A stretch of DNA of 64,000 nucleotides from Prorocentrum cordatum (GCA_963575745.1 CAUYUJ010001403.1:356501-420500), one strand, 5' to 3'; positions 30,859 through 40,907 are shown, counted from the stretch's first letter. Numbers and translations are program-made. The notes: generated by a model not told the origin, from the sequence alone.

Positions 30859-31740
30859 TCAGATATATGAGATAGGATGTTGCAGCCTCAAAATTCCAAA
30901 AGGAAGCAGTCCACGAGCCAAATCCAATGAGAAATACTTAGAGAGACGCCCCAACAAATGGCCTCGAAGTCTCGCAAAAGGCGGGGGGGACTGATCAAGC
31001 CGTGGGAGCAGGTTGCTCTTCTGCTTGGGTCCACGGCCAAACATCCAAGCACGATTCGGGTTCTGGGTCAGTGAACCGGGTTTCTGCGCGAGCGCATGCA
31101 ATTCTAGGCCGAGCCCTTCACATATACAGGGCTCGTCAAAACCACTGCAACAGCTCTCGAGCACGAACGATAAGAGCTCATAATGCACCGAGGCGAACAG
31201 AAACTTGACACAGCCAACGCAGCAAGTGTTCGAAACACCAATGATGTCATCGACGAATCGGAGCCCAGAGTAATGCCCGAAGAAACTTCCCTTGGGAAAA
31301 CCAACAGGAAAACCTGGGACCGCGACAGCACTTTCCAAGAACAGTGCCTTCTCATCGCCAAAAAAGACGTTCGCTGCGGCAGCGGGTAGAATTCCGCCAA
31401 GTGATTATCCAACAAGTTCAAGTTACCAGTGAGCCGGACGCGACTAGGTTTAGTCCGTGACCCCTATAGATTTGCAGCACAAGCTACACCCCGAAACGTT
31501 AGGTTCAATACTCTTCAATCCATCCTTTATAAGCGGCACGGCGTCTCGCACATCAAACACTTCACGCGCACATGTGGGGATCTCGACAACTGCACGCACA
31601 CCTCGGGCTACCGTCCACAAAGCTGCAGGGAACGGCATCAGCGACATCTTCATGAGACATGAATGATTTATCCGTAAGGGCTTCCCCCCCTGCCGCCGGC
31701 CCCCTCTCTCGGAGAATGGGCTATGCAAGAGCTGAATCAT
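30859..31740 (-). pseudogene. Decayed reverse transcriptase with FVDD box
   Basis: Read on the minus strand, 31740-31450 gives a stretch with REVFDVRDAVPLIKDGLKSI and ending CKSIGVTD. Then NLLDNHLAEFYPLPQRTSF and AMRRHCSWK (31421-31330) follow in another frame. Then VPGFPVGFPKGSFFGHYSG and LRFVDDIIGVSNTCCVGC (31330-31190) follow in a third. LRFVDDI fits the catalytic block C of reverse transcriptases (normally YVDD or FADD), and PVGFPKGSFF before it fits block B. Two frameshifts mark it as dead. It is not the same family as the 25-29 kb fragments or the Copia element. Most likely a LINE-like or related retroelement. Confidence 0.6.
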
Positions 31741-31829
31741 CGCCGTGAAGCAGCATCGGCAAGAGAAAGTGGAATTCTGATGATATTGCTAAACTCAGTG
31801 TTGCATTTTGAACCTGCCCCCGTATGCTG

Positions 31830-32600
31830 TGCACTGAGGTTTCCCATTGAATTTTGGACATGTGGCAAATCCCATTGGTTTTTCGACCCTGACCCTGCTG
31901 ATCTGCGTGAGGGGTGCCGCCGGATTTCCAAAATGGAGCAAATCCCATGAATTGTTCGACCCTGACTCCGCCGATCTGCGTGAGGGGTGCCGCCGAGTTT
32001 CAGAAATGTGGCAAATCCCATTAGTTGTTCGGCCCTGGCCCCGCCGATCTGCGTGAGGGCCGCCGCCGAATGTCAGAAATTTTGTAAATCCCATTGGTTT
32101 TTCGGCCCTGGCCCCGACGATCTGCGTGAGGGGTGCCGCCGAATGTCGGAAATGTCGCAAATCCCACGACTTTTTTGACCCTGAATCCGCCGATCTGTGT
32201 GATGGGTGCCGCCGAATTACCAATGAGGCAAATCCCAGCGCTTTTTCAACTCTGACTCCGCCGATCTGCGTGAGGGGTGCCGCAGAATTTCAGAAAAGTG
32301 TCAAATCACATTGGTTCTTCGACCCTGCCCCCGCCGATCTGCGTGAGGGCCGCCGCCGAATTTCAGAAATGTGGCACATCCCATTCGTGTTTCGGCTCTG
32401 GCCCCGCCGATCTGCGTGATGGGTGCCGCCGAATGTCAGAAATGTGGCCAATCACATTGTTCTTTCGACCGTGACCCCGCCGATCTGCGTGAGGGGCGCC
32501 GCCGAATTTAGAAATGTCGCAAATTCATAATTTGTTTGACCCGGCGTGAGGGGTGCCCCCGAATGTCAGAAATGTCGCAACTCCTTTGTGTTTTTGGACC
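31830..32600 (+). repeat. 73-base satellite, about 10 units
   Basis: Unit: CCGATCTGCGTGAGGGGTGC, CGCCGAATTTCAGAAATGTG, GCAAATCCCATTGGTTTTTC, GACCCTGACCC. GATCTG recurs at 31900, 31973 and 32046. Units diverge moderately. The 3' end passes into the GATCGCAACC repeats. Confidence 0.9.
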
Positions 32601-32609
32601 CTGACCCTG

Positions 32610-32830
32610 CCAATCGACCGCGAGCACGACCGATCGCAAACACTTCGGACCGATCGCAACCACTTCGGACCGATCGCAATCGGTCCGAAGTGGTTGCGAT
32701 GTTGTTGGGTCGTTTCGATCAAGTTTCGATTGAGGAAGAGATCATAAGAGCGCTGTTGTGTGCAATGAGCTCCTTTAAGCCGCCCAATGGAAATCTGAAA
32801 ACGCGGTTGCGATCGGTCTGATCACCGACG
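32610..32830 (+). repeat. GACCGATCGCAACCACTTCG iterons with a perfect 22-base hairpin
   Basis: Direct steps of ACTTCGGACCGATCGCAA precede a perfect inverted repeat: arm 32653-32674, spacer CGCA, arm 32679-32700. The same core in the other orientation, CCGAAGTGGTTG.GATCGGTC, recurs at 33736 and 34057. Confidence 0.85.
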
Positions 32831-32960
32831 GCCGATCATGACATCAGCTAAACACATGCACTTGCGCTCGAACGTGGCCATGATCCGTATACGGTTCCGA
32901 TGTGATTCGTATACGATTGAAAGCGAAACTGAGCAAAAACGCTTGGTGTGAAACGGATTG
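32831..32960. other. AT-richer unique stretch
   Basis: Contains CCGTATACGG-like and GATTCGTATACGATTG palindromic steps. No gene recognised. Confidence 0.35.
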
Positions 32961-32964
32961 CATT

Positions 32965-33175
32965 TCAGGAGGAGGAGGAGGAGGACGAGGAGGAGGAGTG
33001 AGGACGAGGATGAGGAGGAAGAAGAGGAAGAGGAGGAGGAGGAGGAGGAGGAGGAGGAGGGAGGGAGGAGACGGAGGAAGAGCAGGAGCAGGAGGAGCAG
33101 GAGCAGGAGGAGGAGGAGGAGGAGGAAATGGAGGAGGACTGAGGACAGGATGGCAAGGCGGAAAGAGGCGGCGGC
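32965..33175 (+). repeat. GGA/GAG microsatellite
   Basis: A near-continuous GGAGGAGGA purine run. Frames give Glu/Arg or Gly runs. Confidence 0.92.
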
Positions 33176-33489
33176 CCAGGCCCCCAACATCATGACTATT
33201 CCAGAACGTCGACCCCCACAGGTCTGGACGAATTACCCTACGGTAGGTTCGCGCGGCGTCGGCACTCGCAAGGCTTTTGGCACCGCGTCGATCGTTCAAC
33301 CTTGAATCGATCGCGGCCCCGATCGTTCAAGATTGAATTTCTTCGGGTGCAGTGGCCCCACCGTGTCCCTCGGGGCTTCCGCGTCGCAGAATGCAGCCTT
33401 GAACGCCTTTGCCAACGTCGCCGGCGTGCCAACGCCTCATGAACCTACAGTAGACCAACATTGCATATTGAGTCGTTTTTGGACGGCCC

Positions 33490-33930
33490 CTGGGCCCGGA
33501 AACCACAAAACCTGTGGGACCTGTGGGGCCTGCGGGGCAGGCGGGAACGGTGGGATCCTTGGGACTTGCGCGACCTGTAGGAATTGTGGACTTGTGCGAC
33601 CTGTGGAACGCGCGGGGCCTTCGAAAGCTTTGGGGTCTTTTGTTATCACGATTAGAACCCTCTAGCGCAAAGCAACCAGGAACAAAAACATCTCAGGATG
33701 AGGAGACTTCTCGGACCGAAGTAGTTCCTGAACAGTCCGAAGTGGTTGTGATCGGTCTTGTTCCGGGGCCGCGAGCCGTTGAAAGGTTTCAGAGAAGCTT
33801 CTGAAAGGCTTCAGAGAAGCCTTTGAAAAGACTTCAGATAAGCCTCTGAAAAGCTTCTGGAAGGCCTCACTGAGGCCTCCCAGAAGCCTCGCTGAGGCCT
33901 CTCAGAGGATTCGCTGAGAGCTCTGCAGAA
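33490..33930 (+). repeat. Short tandem steps: ACCTGTGGGGCC and GGCTTCAGAGAAGCCTCTG
   Basis: 33490-33640 repeats GACCTGTGG / GGCCTGCGG steps. 33780-33925 repeats GAAAGGCTTCAGAGAAGCC-type units, which are internally palindromic (GGCTTC...GAAGCC). Confidence 0.7.
33713..33764 (+). repeat. 52-base direct repeat, first copy
   Basis: GACCGAAGTAGTTCCTGAAC, AGTCCGAAGTGGTTGTGATC, GGTCTTGTTCC. The second copy lies at 34034-34085, on the other side of the GAGAAGCC steps. Confidence 0.7.
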
Positions 33931-34033
33931 GCTCAGCATCTCCTCTTGGTTCGGTTGCAATCCGCTGTTCTCCAGAAAAGTTTGTACAGGAATCTTTTAG
34001 GTTGCGATCAGTCCGTTCCCAATGTCTACAATC

Positions 34034-34085
34034 CGACCGAAGTAGTTCCTGAACAGTCCGAAGTGGTTGAGATCGGTCTCATTCC
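34034..34085 (+). repeat. 52-base direct repeat, second copy
   Basis: Same as 33713-33764 with GTTGAGATC for GTTGTGATC and CTCATTCC for CTTGTTCC. Confidence 0.7.
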
Positions 34086-34089
34086 CAGA

Positions 34090-35200
34090 AATTCTGAGAA
34101 CCCTCCCAGCAGACGCTAACCAGGGCACTTTCCGGCTCCCCCCCTCGCGCGGTCTACAACAAGGAACAGTAAAACAGCGAGACGTAAAACTGTAACAGTG
34201 GAAACTGGAAACTGGAACTGGCGCAGGGAACAGCAAACCCTCGTCCTACAGCCTGGTGGCCCCACAAGGAGGCCGGCGGATTTTCTGGCACTTTCTCTCG
34301 CCCTCGTCGGTGTACTACTCCAACGTGGTGAAAGCAAGAAGGGCAGGAAGCGCGAGTGGCCCTGCTCCTCCTCTCGGGTTGCCGCGAAGCCAGACAGGCA
34401 GGGCGGCGCGTGCTCGACCAGCACCTGCAACGCCCTAGTCTGGGACAATCAGATATTCGCCTTGATCGCACTCGTTACAAGCATAGCTGCAGCGTAAGTT
34501 TACGCATCACGCGATGGTACGACCGGCTGCTGTTGCGACGTCGCGGCGGAGACAAGAGTGCTCGCAGAGCAAACAGAGGAGCAGTTGATGCCCCCCGAAG
34601 GTTAGGGCCTGCACGACGCCGAGAGGCCGTCGGGCAGGGACATCTTTAGCCGTTGTCAGTTCTTGATATTCCAGCCGTGCTGATCGCTTGCCTCGCGAGA
34701 CCCCGCAGGGGCAGATCTCGCCCCAACAGCTCGCAGAGGCCATCATCGCGCGTCTCGGGTGCATCCTGGGCCCATCGTGGGGCCTTGGTCTCGTTGAGCG
34801 ATCCTGGGGGCATGTAGGGACCTCGAAGTGCCACGTTGGGAGAATCGTGGTATCTCTGGGCCTGTGAAGAGCATGCTTGGCATATCTAGGGTAGAAAGCA
34901 AGCGGCAAGCAAACCGTTCCGCAAAACACTATGGCTGTATATTTACTTGGGCTCTCTCGGATGGCTGGTGCAACCCTCTTGAAGGTGTCTTGAGATCCTT
35001 TGGGTCCGTCTTGGGGTCGTATTGGGGCCTGTTCAGACCACTCACCAGGGAGGGGGCGGAACCAAGTGGGTCTGCCCATCCCCTTGGTAGATGATTGTTC
35101 CCAACCATCCTGTGGTGTTGGGTCCTCGTTTTGAAGAGACAGCGCCCCGCGTTCACTCCTTCTCCCGCTGCCCCCTCCCTCCTGCCATCATCATCGGCAC
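34090..35200. other. No recognisable gene
   Basis: Several 60-190 codon frames on both strands conflict, and none shows a domain. 34975-35030 has a few CTTGG-type steps. Confidence 0.45.
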
Positions 35201-35204
35201 ACCC

Positions 35205-36220
35205 ACACCCACTTCGGCACACCCCTCACACGTTTCGTGGCCCCATAGGGAGCTCCAGCGAAGGCCCCAGTGGCTGCGCTCCCATGCGCCCGCCGCACAG
35301 ATTTCGGCACACCCCTCACACGCTTCGTGGCCCCATAGGGAACTCCAGCGAAGGCCCCAGTGGCTGCGCTCCCATGCGCCCGCCGCACCCATTCGGCACA
35401 CCCCTCACACGTTTCGTGGCCCCATAGGGAGCTCCAGCGAAGGCCCCAGTGGCTGCGCTCCCATGCGCCCGCCGCACCCACTTCGGCACACCCCTCACAC
35501 GTTTCGTGGCCCCATAGGGAGCTCCAGCGAAGGCCCCAGTGGCTGCGCTCCCATGCGCCCACCGCACCCATTTCGGCACACCCCTCACACGTTTCGTGGC
35601 CCCATAGGGAGCTCCAGCGAAGGCCCCAGTGGCTGCGCTCCCATGCGCCCACCGCACCCATTTCGGCACACCCCTCACACGTTTCGTGGCCCCATAGGGA
35701 GCTCCACCGAAGGCCCCAGTGGCTGCGCTCCCATGCGCCCGCCGCACCCATTCGGCACACCCCTCACACGCTTCGTGGCCCCATAGGGAGCTCCAGCGAA
35801 GGCCCCAGTGGCTGCGCTCCCATGCGCCCACCGCACCCACTTCGGCACACCCCTCACACGCTTCGTGGCCCCATAGGGAGCTCCACCGAAGGCCCCAGTG
35901 GCTGCGCTCCCATGCGCCCACCGCACCCATGCACACCCCTCACACGTTCGTGGCCCCATAGGGAACTCCAGCGAAGGCCCCAGTGGCTGCGCTCCCATGC
36001 GCCCGCCGGCCCCAGTGGCTGCGCTCCCATGCGCCTACCGCACACCCCTCACACGTTTCGTCACACGTTTCGTGGCCCCATAGGGAGCTCCAGCGAAGGC
36101 CCCCGTGGCTGCGCTCCCATGCGCCCACCGCACAGATTTCGGCACACCCCTCACACGTTTCGTGGCCCCATAGGGAGCTCCACCGAAGGCCCCCGTGGCT
36201 GCGCTCCCATGCGCCCACCG
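35205..36220 (+). repeat. 90-base satellite, about 11 units
   Basis: Unit: TTCGGCACACCCCTCACACG, TTTCGTGGCCCCATAGGGAG, CTCCAGCGAAGGCCCCAGTG, GCTGCGCTCCCATGCGCCC. Spacing is 90-91 bases. Around 35930-36060 units are shortened. Open frames up to 361 codons repeat every 30 residues and are not treated as genes. Confidence 0.93.
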
Positions 36221-36221
36221 C

Positions 36222-36262
36222 ACTACTACCACTACTACCACTACTACTACCACTACTACCTG
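36222..36262 (+). repeat. ACT/ACC microsatellite
   Basis: ACTACTACCACTACTACC run directly after the satellite. Confidence 0.9.
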
Positions 36263-36600
36263 CATATGGTTGGGTCATTCGCCAGGCTAATGTTGTCCTT
36301 TAACGCCCATGCCACTTCATGCTCAGAGCCAACTTCGAATCCAGGGGGAGGGGGGGTAGGCGTCAGGGGGGGTCAGTATGTTGTAATTCTATGCGGTTCC
36401 CCCCCTCTCCCCCCCCCTCCCCTCCTCCACCCCTCTTCCTCATAAGTAGTTCGCCCCCTGTCGCATCACCAGGCGTGTGCATAGGCCAGGCTGGGCGCTT
36501 TGCTTCCTCCCTTTCAAATTCCAGCCCTGAAGCCAGAGGCATCCATCAGCTACACGGATGAATTTGGCGTGACCCCAATAAGGGAAATGATTCGTTTTGC
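36263..36600. other. G- and C-rich unique stretch
   Basis: GGGGGAGGGGGGG and CCCCCCTCTCC tracts at 36340-36430. No gene recognised. Confidence 0.4.
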
Positions 36601-36614
36601 ATGGGCCCAGTGAT

Positions 36615-36765
36615 TGTCATTGCTTGGCATTGCTTGGCATTGCCCGAGGAACCCGAGAAGGCCTAGGAACCCGAGGAACCCGATAAATCTCCGGGGAACG
36701 GGCAAAATAGCCCCCCGAAGCACCAACCTCTGACCAAGTAAGACTCCCTTACGTAAGCCTAATTG
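36615..36765 (+). repeat. Dispersed repeat with CATTGCTTGG and AACCCGAGG steps, copy 1
   Basis: CATTGCTTGGCATTGC, then GGAACCCGAGGAACCCG steps, then TCTCCGGGGAACGGGCAA, CCCCCCGA, GACCAAGTAAGA and CCTTACGTAAGCC. The larger copy 2 at 37395-37745 has the same modules in the same order. Confidence 0.75.
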
Positions 36766-37394
36766 GGGAATGATGTGCCAGTGGTTTTCAAGTGTGGCTC
36801 TCGTTATAGCGCCGTGCACTTTCGTTTTGAACGTCCCACCAGTTACAATGATGGAGGACTGGTGGTATTCAATTGTTGGTTCCCTGGCGTGTGTTTGTAA
36901 GTTCCCACCTGTCACCAGCAGCTACAAGGATGGAGTTGAAACGCCTCTCCAAGAAAGTCGCGCAGACCTCCGCACGTTTTTACGCATGCAGTGCTCTTCT
37001 TTTATAGCAGGCACACCAGAACATCATATTAGAGATCGGCCTGCCAGCAGGTGCCCTACTGACTAGTTTTATCCGCCGATGGCCCCAGGGACCGCCAGAA
37101 GCACTTGAGCACCTTGGGGAGCACATCGACCGACGTGGAATGCGCACAGCAAGATCAAGACATCTCTTCGGTCCCAGCTTCTCTTGTGTTTGGTGCCGTC
37201 TCCTCGAAGTGGAGCGACGCAGTCAGGCAGTACCGTCATTTCCCCTCCCTTCTTTGCTCTGGCGCGAGCGTGCAAACAAATGGGAGGGCAAGGGCCGTAG
37301 CCATTTTTATTCATGCCAATCCGAAGATGCGACGTGGTCGCCGAAAGCTTATCCTGAGCGCTTGAACATGAACCTGGCGCGGCCCAAATCAGCG
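36766..37394. other. Unique stretch between two dispersed repeats
   Basis: No domain recognised. Contains the spliced-leader-like 14-mer at 37294-37307. Confidence 0.4.
37294..37307 (+). other. Spliced-leader-like 14-mer
   Basis: GCCGTAGCCATTTT equals the first 14 positions of the dinoflagellate spliced leader (DCCGUAGCCAUUUU...). The next bases, TATTCATG, do not match the leader's GGCUCAAG. It could be a truncated relict of a retroposed, trans-spliced mRNA, or chance. Confidence 0.3.
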
Positions 37395-37745
37395 GCAAGC
37401 CTATCGCATGGGCGCATCGCTGGGCGCATCGCTTGGCATTGCCTGGCATTGATTCGCATTGCTTGGCATTGCTTTGCATCGCTTTGCATTGCTTGGCATG
37501 GGTTTGCATTGCTTGGTATTGCTTGGCATTGCTCGGCATCCAGGGAACCCGAGGAACCCGAGGAGCCCCAGGAAATCAGAGCAACCCGAGGAACACAAGG
37601 AACCTGGGGAACCCGAGGAACCCGACCAACCCGAAAAACCCAAGGAACCAGAGAATCCCGAGGAATCTCTGGGGAACGGGCAACGTTCCCCCCGAGGCCC
37701 GAGTTCTTCTTGACCAAGTAAGAACCCCTTTAAGCAAGCCTGAGT
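37395..37745 (+). repeat. Dispersed repeat with CATTGCTTGG and AACCCGAGG steps, copy 2
   Basis: About a dozen CATTGCTTGG/CATCGCTTTG steps (37420-37545), then AACCCGAGGAACC steps (37548-37660), then TCTCTGGGGAACGGGCAA, CCCCCCGAGG and GACCAAGTAAGA, as in copy 1. Confidence 0.8.
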
Positions 37746-37755
37746 GTGGAAAAGG

Positions 37756-37939
37756 GGGCTACAGTCGACCCGCATGGTAAGGATGGCAGCCTTCCCAAGG
37801 GTACCCTTGCATCCTCCCCTCCTCGGCCCATCCTTGGCCACTCGCGTTGACCGCGCCCCGCTCGAAAAGCTTCGAAGTGGGCTTCCAAGGCCCTTGCATC
37901 CTTATCGCGCATCCTTATGATACAGGTCGACTGTAGCCC
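37756..37939. mobile_element. 184-base element with perfect 15-base terminal inverted repeats
   Basis: GGGCTACAGTCGACC at 37756-37770 and GGTCGACTGTAGCCC at 37925-37939 are exact reverse complements. The interior (TGCATCC..., CTTATCGCGCATCCTTATGA) has no coding potential. It starts a few bases after copy 2 of the dispersed repeat. No clear target duplication is seen. MITE-like. Confidence 0.5.
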
Positions 37940-38955
37940 GATCCAGGCTTGAGATCGTCATTCTCGTATTGTCGCACGTGGCTGCTGTTGTGCTTCCTGC
38001 TTCTGCCCCCCGTCCGCAGCCGTGCGCCCTGCCACCGAGGACGGCCTCGGCGAGGAGGATGACGAGCCGCCCCTGCCGTGGGACGAGGAAGAGCTGATCG
38101 ATGAGGAGGGGGCACCCGCCCGCGCCTCTCACCGGACGGGGGGGGTGACGGGGGCAGAGGAGGCTGAAACGCCAGGCATCGGCGGCTCGCCGAGGTGTTC
38201 GGACGTTTTGGTCGCAGACTCCCGGCGGATTTCCAGCGCTTGGCCAGAGCACGGCTGCTCATCGAGGTTCCAGGTTTCCAGACGTCTTCGTAGATGATGG
38301 GCGGTTTTCCGGCCTCGGGGTGTGCTTTGGCAGCTGCGCCTCGCCGAGAGGCGTCCCGCGGGGGTGACCAGATCGTCCCGAGCGGCAGCCGGAGAGGCGA
38401 GGTATGACCCGAAAACCAAACTCGACGGCACGTCGAGGGGGGAAGCGAGAGGAGGGAGGCAGGCCTTCTCAGGCGGCGAGGTGGTTTCTCAGAAGTCCCC
38501 CTGCTCCTGAGGAGTCCCCTGCAGCTTCGAGGGGAGGCTGAGAAACCTCCTCGGGAGGCTGGTGGGGGCCTTTGAGAAGGCCAGCGCCCTTTGCCTTCCC
38601 CCCTGGGCGCGCCACCGACGCCCGCTCGCCGCCTTGGGTCAGGCCCCTGGGCCGCAGCCGCGCGGATACGGGGTGTTCTTGTCCGCGGGTGCCCCGCGCG
38701 GGCCGTATCCGTGCGACCGCATATCCGTGGGATCGCGCCGCGGAATCCAGACCGCGAGGGCGCGGATGAGGATATGTTCGGCGCTCGAGTCGTCGCCACG
38801 AGCCACGGCAGGCGTCCATGCGCAAAGGGCAGGACGGTCTCCTCTGGGAAGGGGCAATGGGCGGCGGCCTCGGACAACCCGGCATCAGCAAGCCGGCGCG
38901 AGGGCGCCGTGGCCAAGCCTCCCCCCGCCCTCGGTCACGCGCAGAGGGGGGTGGG
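37940..38955. other. GC-rich DNA, no recognised gene
   Basis: Long conflicting frames on both strands (for example minus 37915-38916) arise from GC bias. A TCCTGAGG / GAGGCTGAGAAACC segment near 38490-38590 resembles 48.6 kb loosely. Confidence 0.4.
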
Positions 38956-38959
38956 CGGA

Positions 38960-39014
38960 GGGGGGAAAGCTTCTTATAGAAGCGCCGTGCCTCTTCGAAG
39001 GCGCGGCCCCCCCC

Positions 39015-39051
<37 letters not shown>

Positions 39052-39490
39052 GGCGTTACAAAAGTTTCGTCATAAGATAAAAGTCGACCACCTTGCATAA
39101 GCAAAGACAAATCCCGCCCCGGCGGGATTTCTAGAACCGCGTGAACTTACGCCGGGATTTCAAAATGTCCCGTTTTAAATCTATACTGTTATAGTAAGGG
39201 ATGAAATCCCACTTTTAGAAATCCCGGATCGTTGATCCGACCGCTCTTGACTCAGTCCGCTAGGATTCTAAGGGGAAGGGGGGGCCAGCTCGGCGCGGCC
39301 AGGGCAGTGGTCAGCCTCTGCCCGCGCGCTCACGCGGAAGGAAGACACGAAACCCATGCCACCTTCAAGCTCTCATGAAACGTGACGAACTTTTGTAACG
39401 GCGTAGTATATAGACGAAGGGCCAGCGCCCTGGAAGAAGCAGGGGTGCTCCTGAGGAGCCTTTCCCCCTCCCCCTACCCCCCATCTGCGC
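38960..39490. mobile_element. Inverted-repeat element with a central hairpin cluster
   Basis: The left arm (about 38960-39072) and right arm (about 39383-39490) are imperfect reverse complements. Both contain GGGGGAAAG, a small hairpin (GCTTCTTATAGAAGC left, GCTCCTGAGGAGC right), a GGCGC.GGCCC block and CGTTACAAAAGTT.CGTC at the inner end. Between them five hairpins follow each other: 39109-39130 (AAATCCCGCC/GGCGGGATTT, 2-base loop), 39153-39172, 39181-39194, 39198-39210 and 39226-39238. The left arm includes a TA microsatellite (39019-39046). No coding frame is supported. Confidence 0.55.
39019..39046 (+). repeat. TA microsatellite
   Basis: About 14 TA units after a C10 run. Confidence 0.95.
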
Positions 39491-39582
39491 GCCGCCAACA
39501 CGGCTTCGCGTCGTGAAACAATCGTGAGAGACGGCTTTTCGTCCTTTGTCGTTGGCCTCCCGCGGCCGTTCACGGACCCCGA

Positions 39583-39604
39583 GGCCGTCAGAGAACGACT
39601 CGGG
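39583..39604 (+). repeat. Dispersed repeat GCCGTCAGAGAACGACTC, copy 1
   Basis: The core is shared with 49025-49046 and 52169-52190. Here the flanks match less well than between the other two copies. Confidence 0.55.
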
Positions 39605-39659
39605 ACGAGAAGGTGGACCCACGAGAGGGCAGCGAATGCGGCCCGCGCTAGCTGGAACG

Positions 39660-40260
39660 AATGAAGTCAGCAGATGTCCAGGTACCCAGGTACGGGTATC
39701 AGATAAGAGAGTATCGCGTCAAGCGTTGTTGCGAGGTTGTGGCGTGCGGGGCCAGTTTCGGGCCTTCCAGCTACCACACATAGACGCTCCATGAAAGCCG
39801 CCCAGAGGCTCCTCCGACAGGTGGCGACCTCCCCCCCCACCCCTGCGGACATTCCCGTGGCGATTTGCTCGCTTGGTTGCAGTGACAGCATCAGAAGCGA
39901 GGAAGAGCGGATAATGTATGCGCTTGGGCATCAAAGTGTTTCGCTTCGAGAGGCCTACAAGTACAACTTCACACAGGTGGCGGTGGCGGTGCAGTTCCTG
40001 CCGCGCTGGTCTCCGGAAGTTCCTGGAGACTTCCAGAGGCACAGCAAATCCAGAGTGTTCAAACATGACGGACTTCGATCCTCGGTCCTCGACCTGCACC
40101 GAATGTGTCTATCAGCATTTGTCTCTTCTCTCTGCCTGCCGAGAGGACTACGACGAGAGCCCCGTCGACAACGGCACGATCCTCGCGGAGCTCTGCGCGG
40201 CCGCCGACGGGACAGGCTACTTCTCGCCCCTTGTTCCGCTCCCTCCACCCGAACCCCAAA
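39660..40260 (+). other. Possible coding segment, unrecognised
   Basis: Two overlapping frames alternate in protein-like composition: NFTQVAVAVQFLPRWSPEV (39965-40022) and then TDFDPRSSTCTECVYQHLSL with ACREDYDESPVDNGTILAEL (40066-40195). This could be a frameshifted or spliced gene. No family recognised. Confidence 0.2.
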
Positions 40261-40735
40261 CCCCAAGCCCCTGCTATTCTTTGCTCTTCCTGCCTCTCAT
40301 GATGCTATTCTCCCTTCTCCTCGCCCCTCCCCTTTACTCCGCTCCTCTTCTTACGTTGTCCTTTCCTCGCTCACCTTCCCCCTCCTTTGCCTTCGCGCCT
40401 TCCTGCTCACCACTCTTCCCGTGCTCTTCCTCCTTCATCGCCCCTCCTCCTTCCCCATCCGCTCCTTCTCCACTTCCTGTCCTCTTTCTCTCTATCCTGC
40501 ACCTCCCCTCTACCCAGCTCCCCCTATTCTCTCCTCCGCCTCAACCTCCCTTCCTCCAGGCGCGGGAGTGGGATGATTCTTGGCGATTTGATGCCCCTCA
40601 GCACGCTGCTCGCGCTCCGTGCGGAATTGGTTTTCCCGGCGATCCAGACCCCCTCTTCCGCCTCCTCCTCCGCCGCAGCCCCCCCGCGTGGCCCCGACCC
40701 CCGGCGGGGGTAGGAAGGGCGGTTTTGCGAGAATG
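40261..40735. repeat. C+T-rich low-complexity DNA
   Basis: CCTCTTCC/CTCCTTCC-type sequence. Frames give Ser/Pro/Leu runs. Confidence 0.75.
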
Positions 40736-40740
40736 TGTGT

Positions 40741-40802
40741 ATACATACAGACATACAGACATACAGACATACAGAACTACAGACATACAGACATACAGAC
40801 AT

Positions 40803-40865
<63 letters not shown>

Positions 40866-40868
40866 CAC

Positions 40869-40905
<37 letters not shown>
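40741..40905 (+). repeat. ACAT-ACAG and TA microsatellites
   Basis: ACATACAGACATACAGAC units (40743-40805), pure ACAG units (40806-40868) and about 16 TA units (40872-40903). Confidence 0.95.

Positions 40906-40907
<2 letters not shown>

Noticed and set aside
35091-36445. Long repetitive frames (up to 361 codons)
   Set aside because: The 90-base satellite translates into 30-residue repeats in several frames and on both strands. No domain and no frame-specific conservation.
39019-39046. TATA box
   Set aside because: It is a plain TA microsatellite inside an inverted-repeat arm, and dinoflagellate genes do not use a canonical TATA box.
37915-39110. Long overlapping frames on both strands
   Set aside because: GC bias, no domain, and they cross the TA microsatellite and hairpin cluster.
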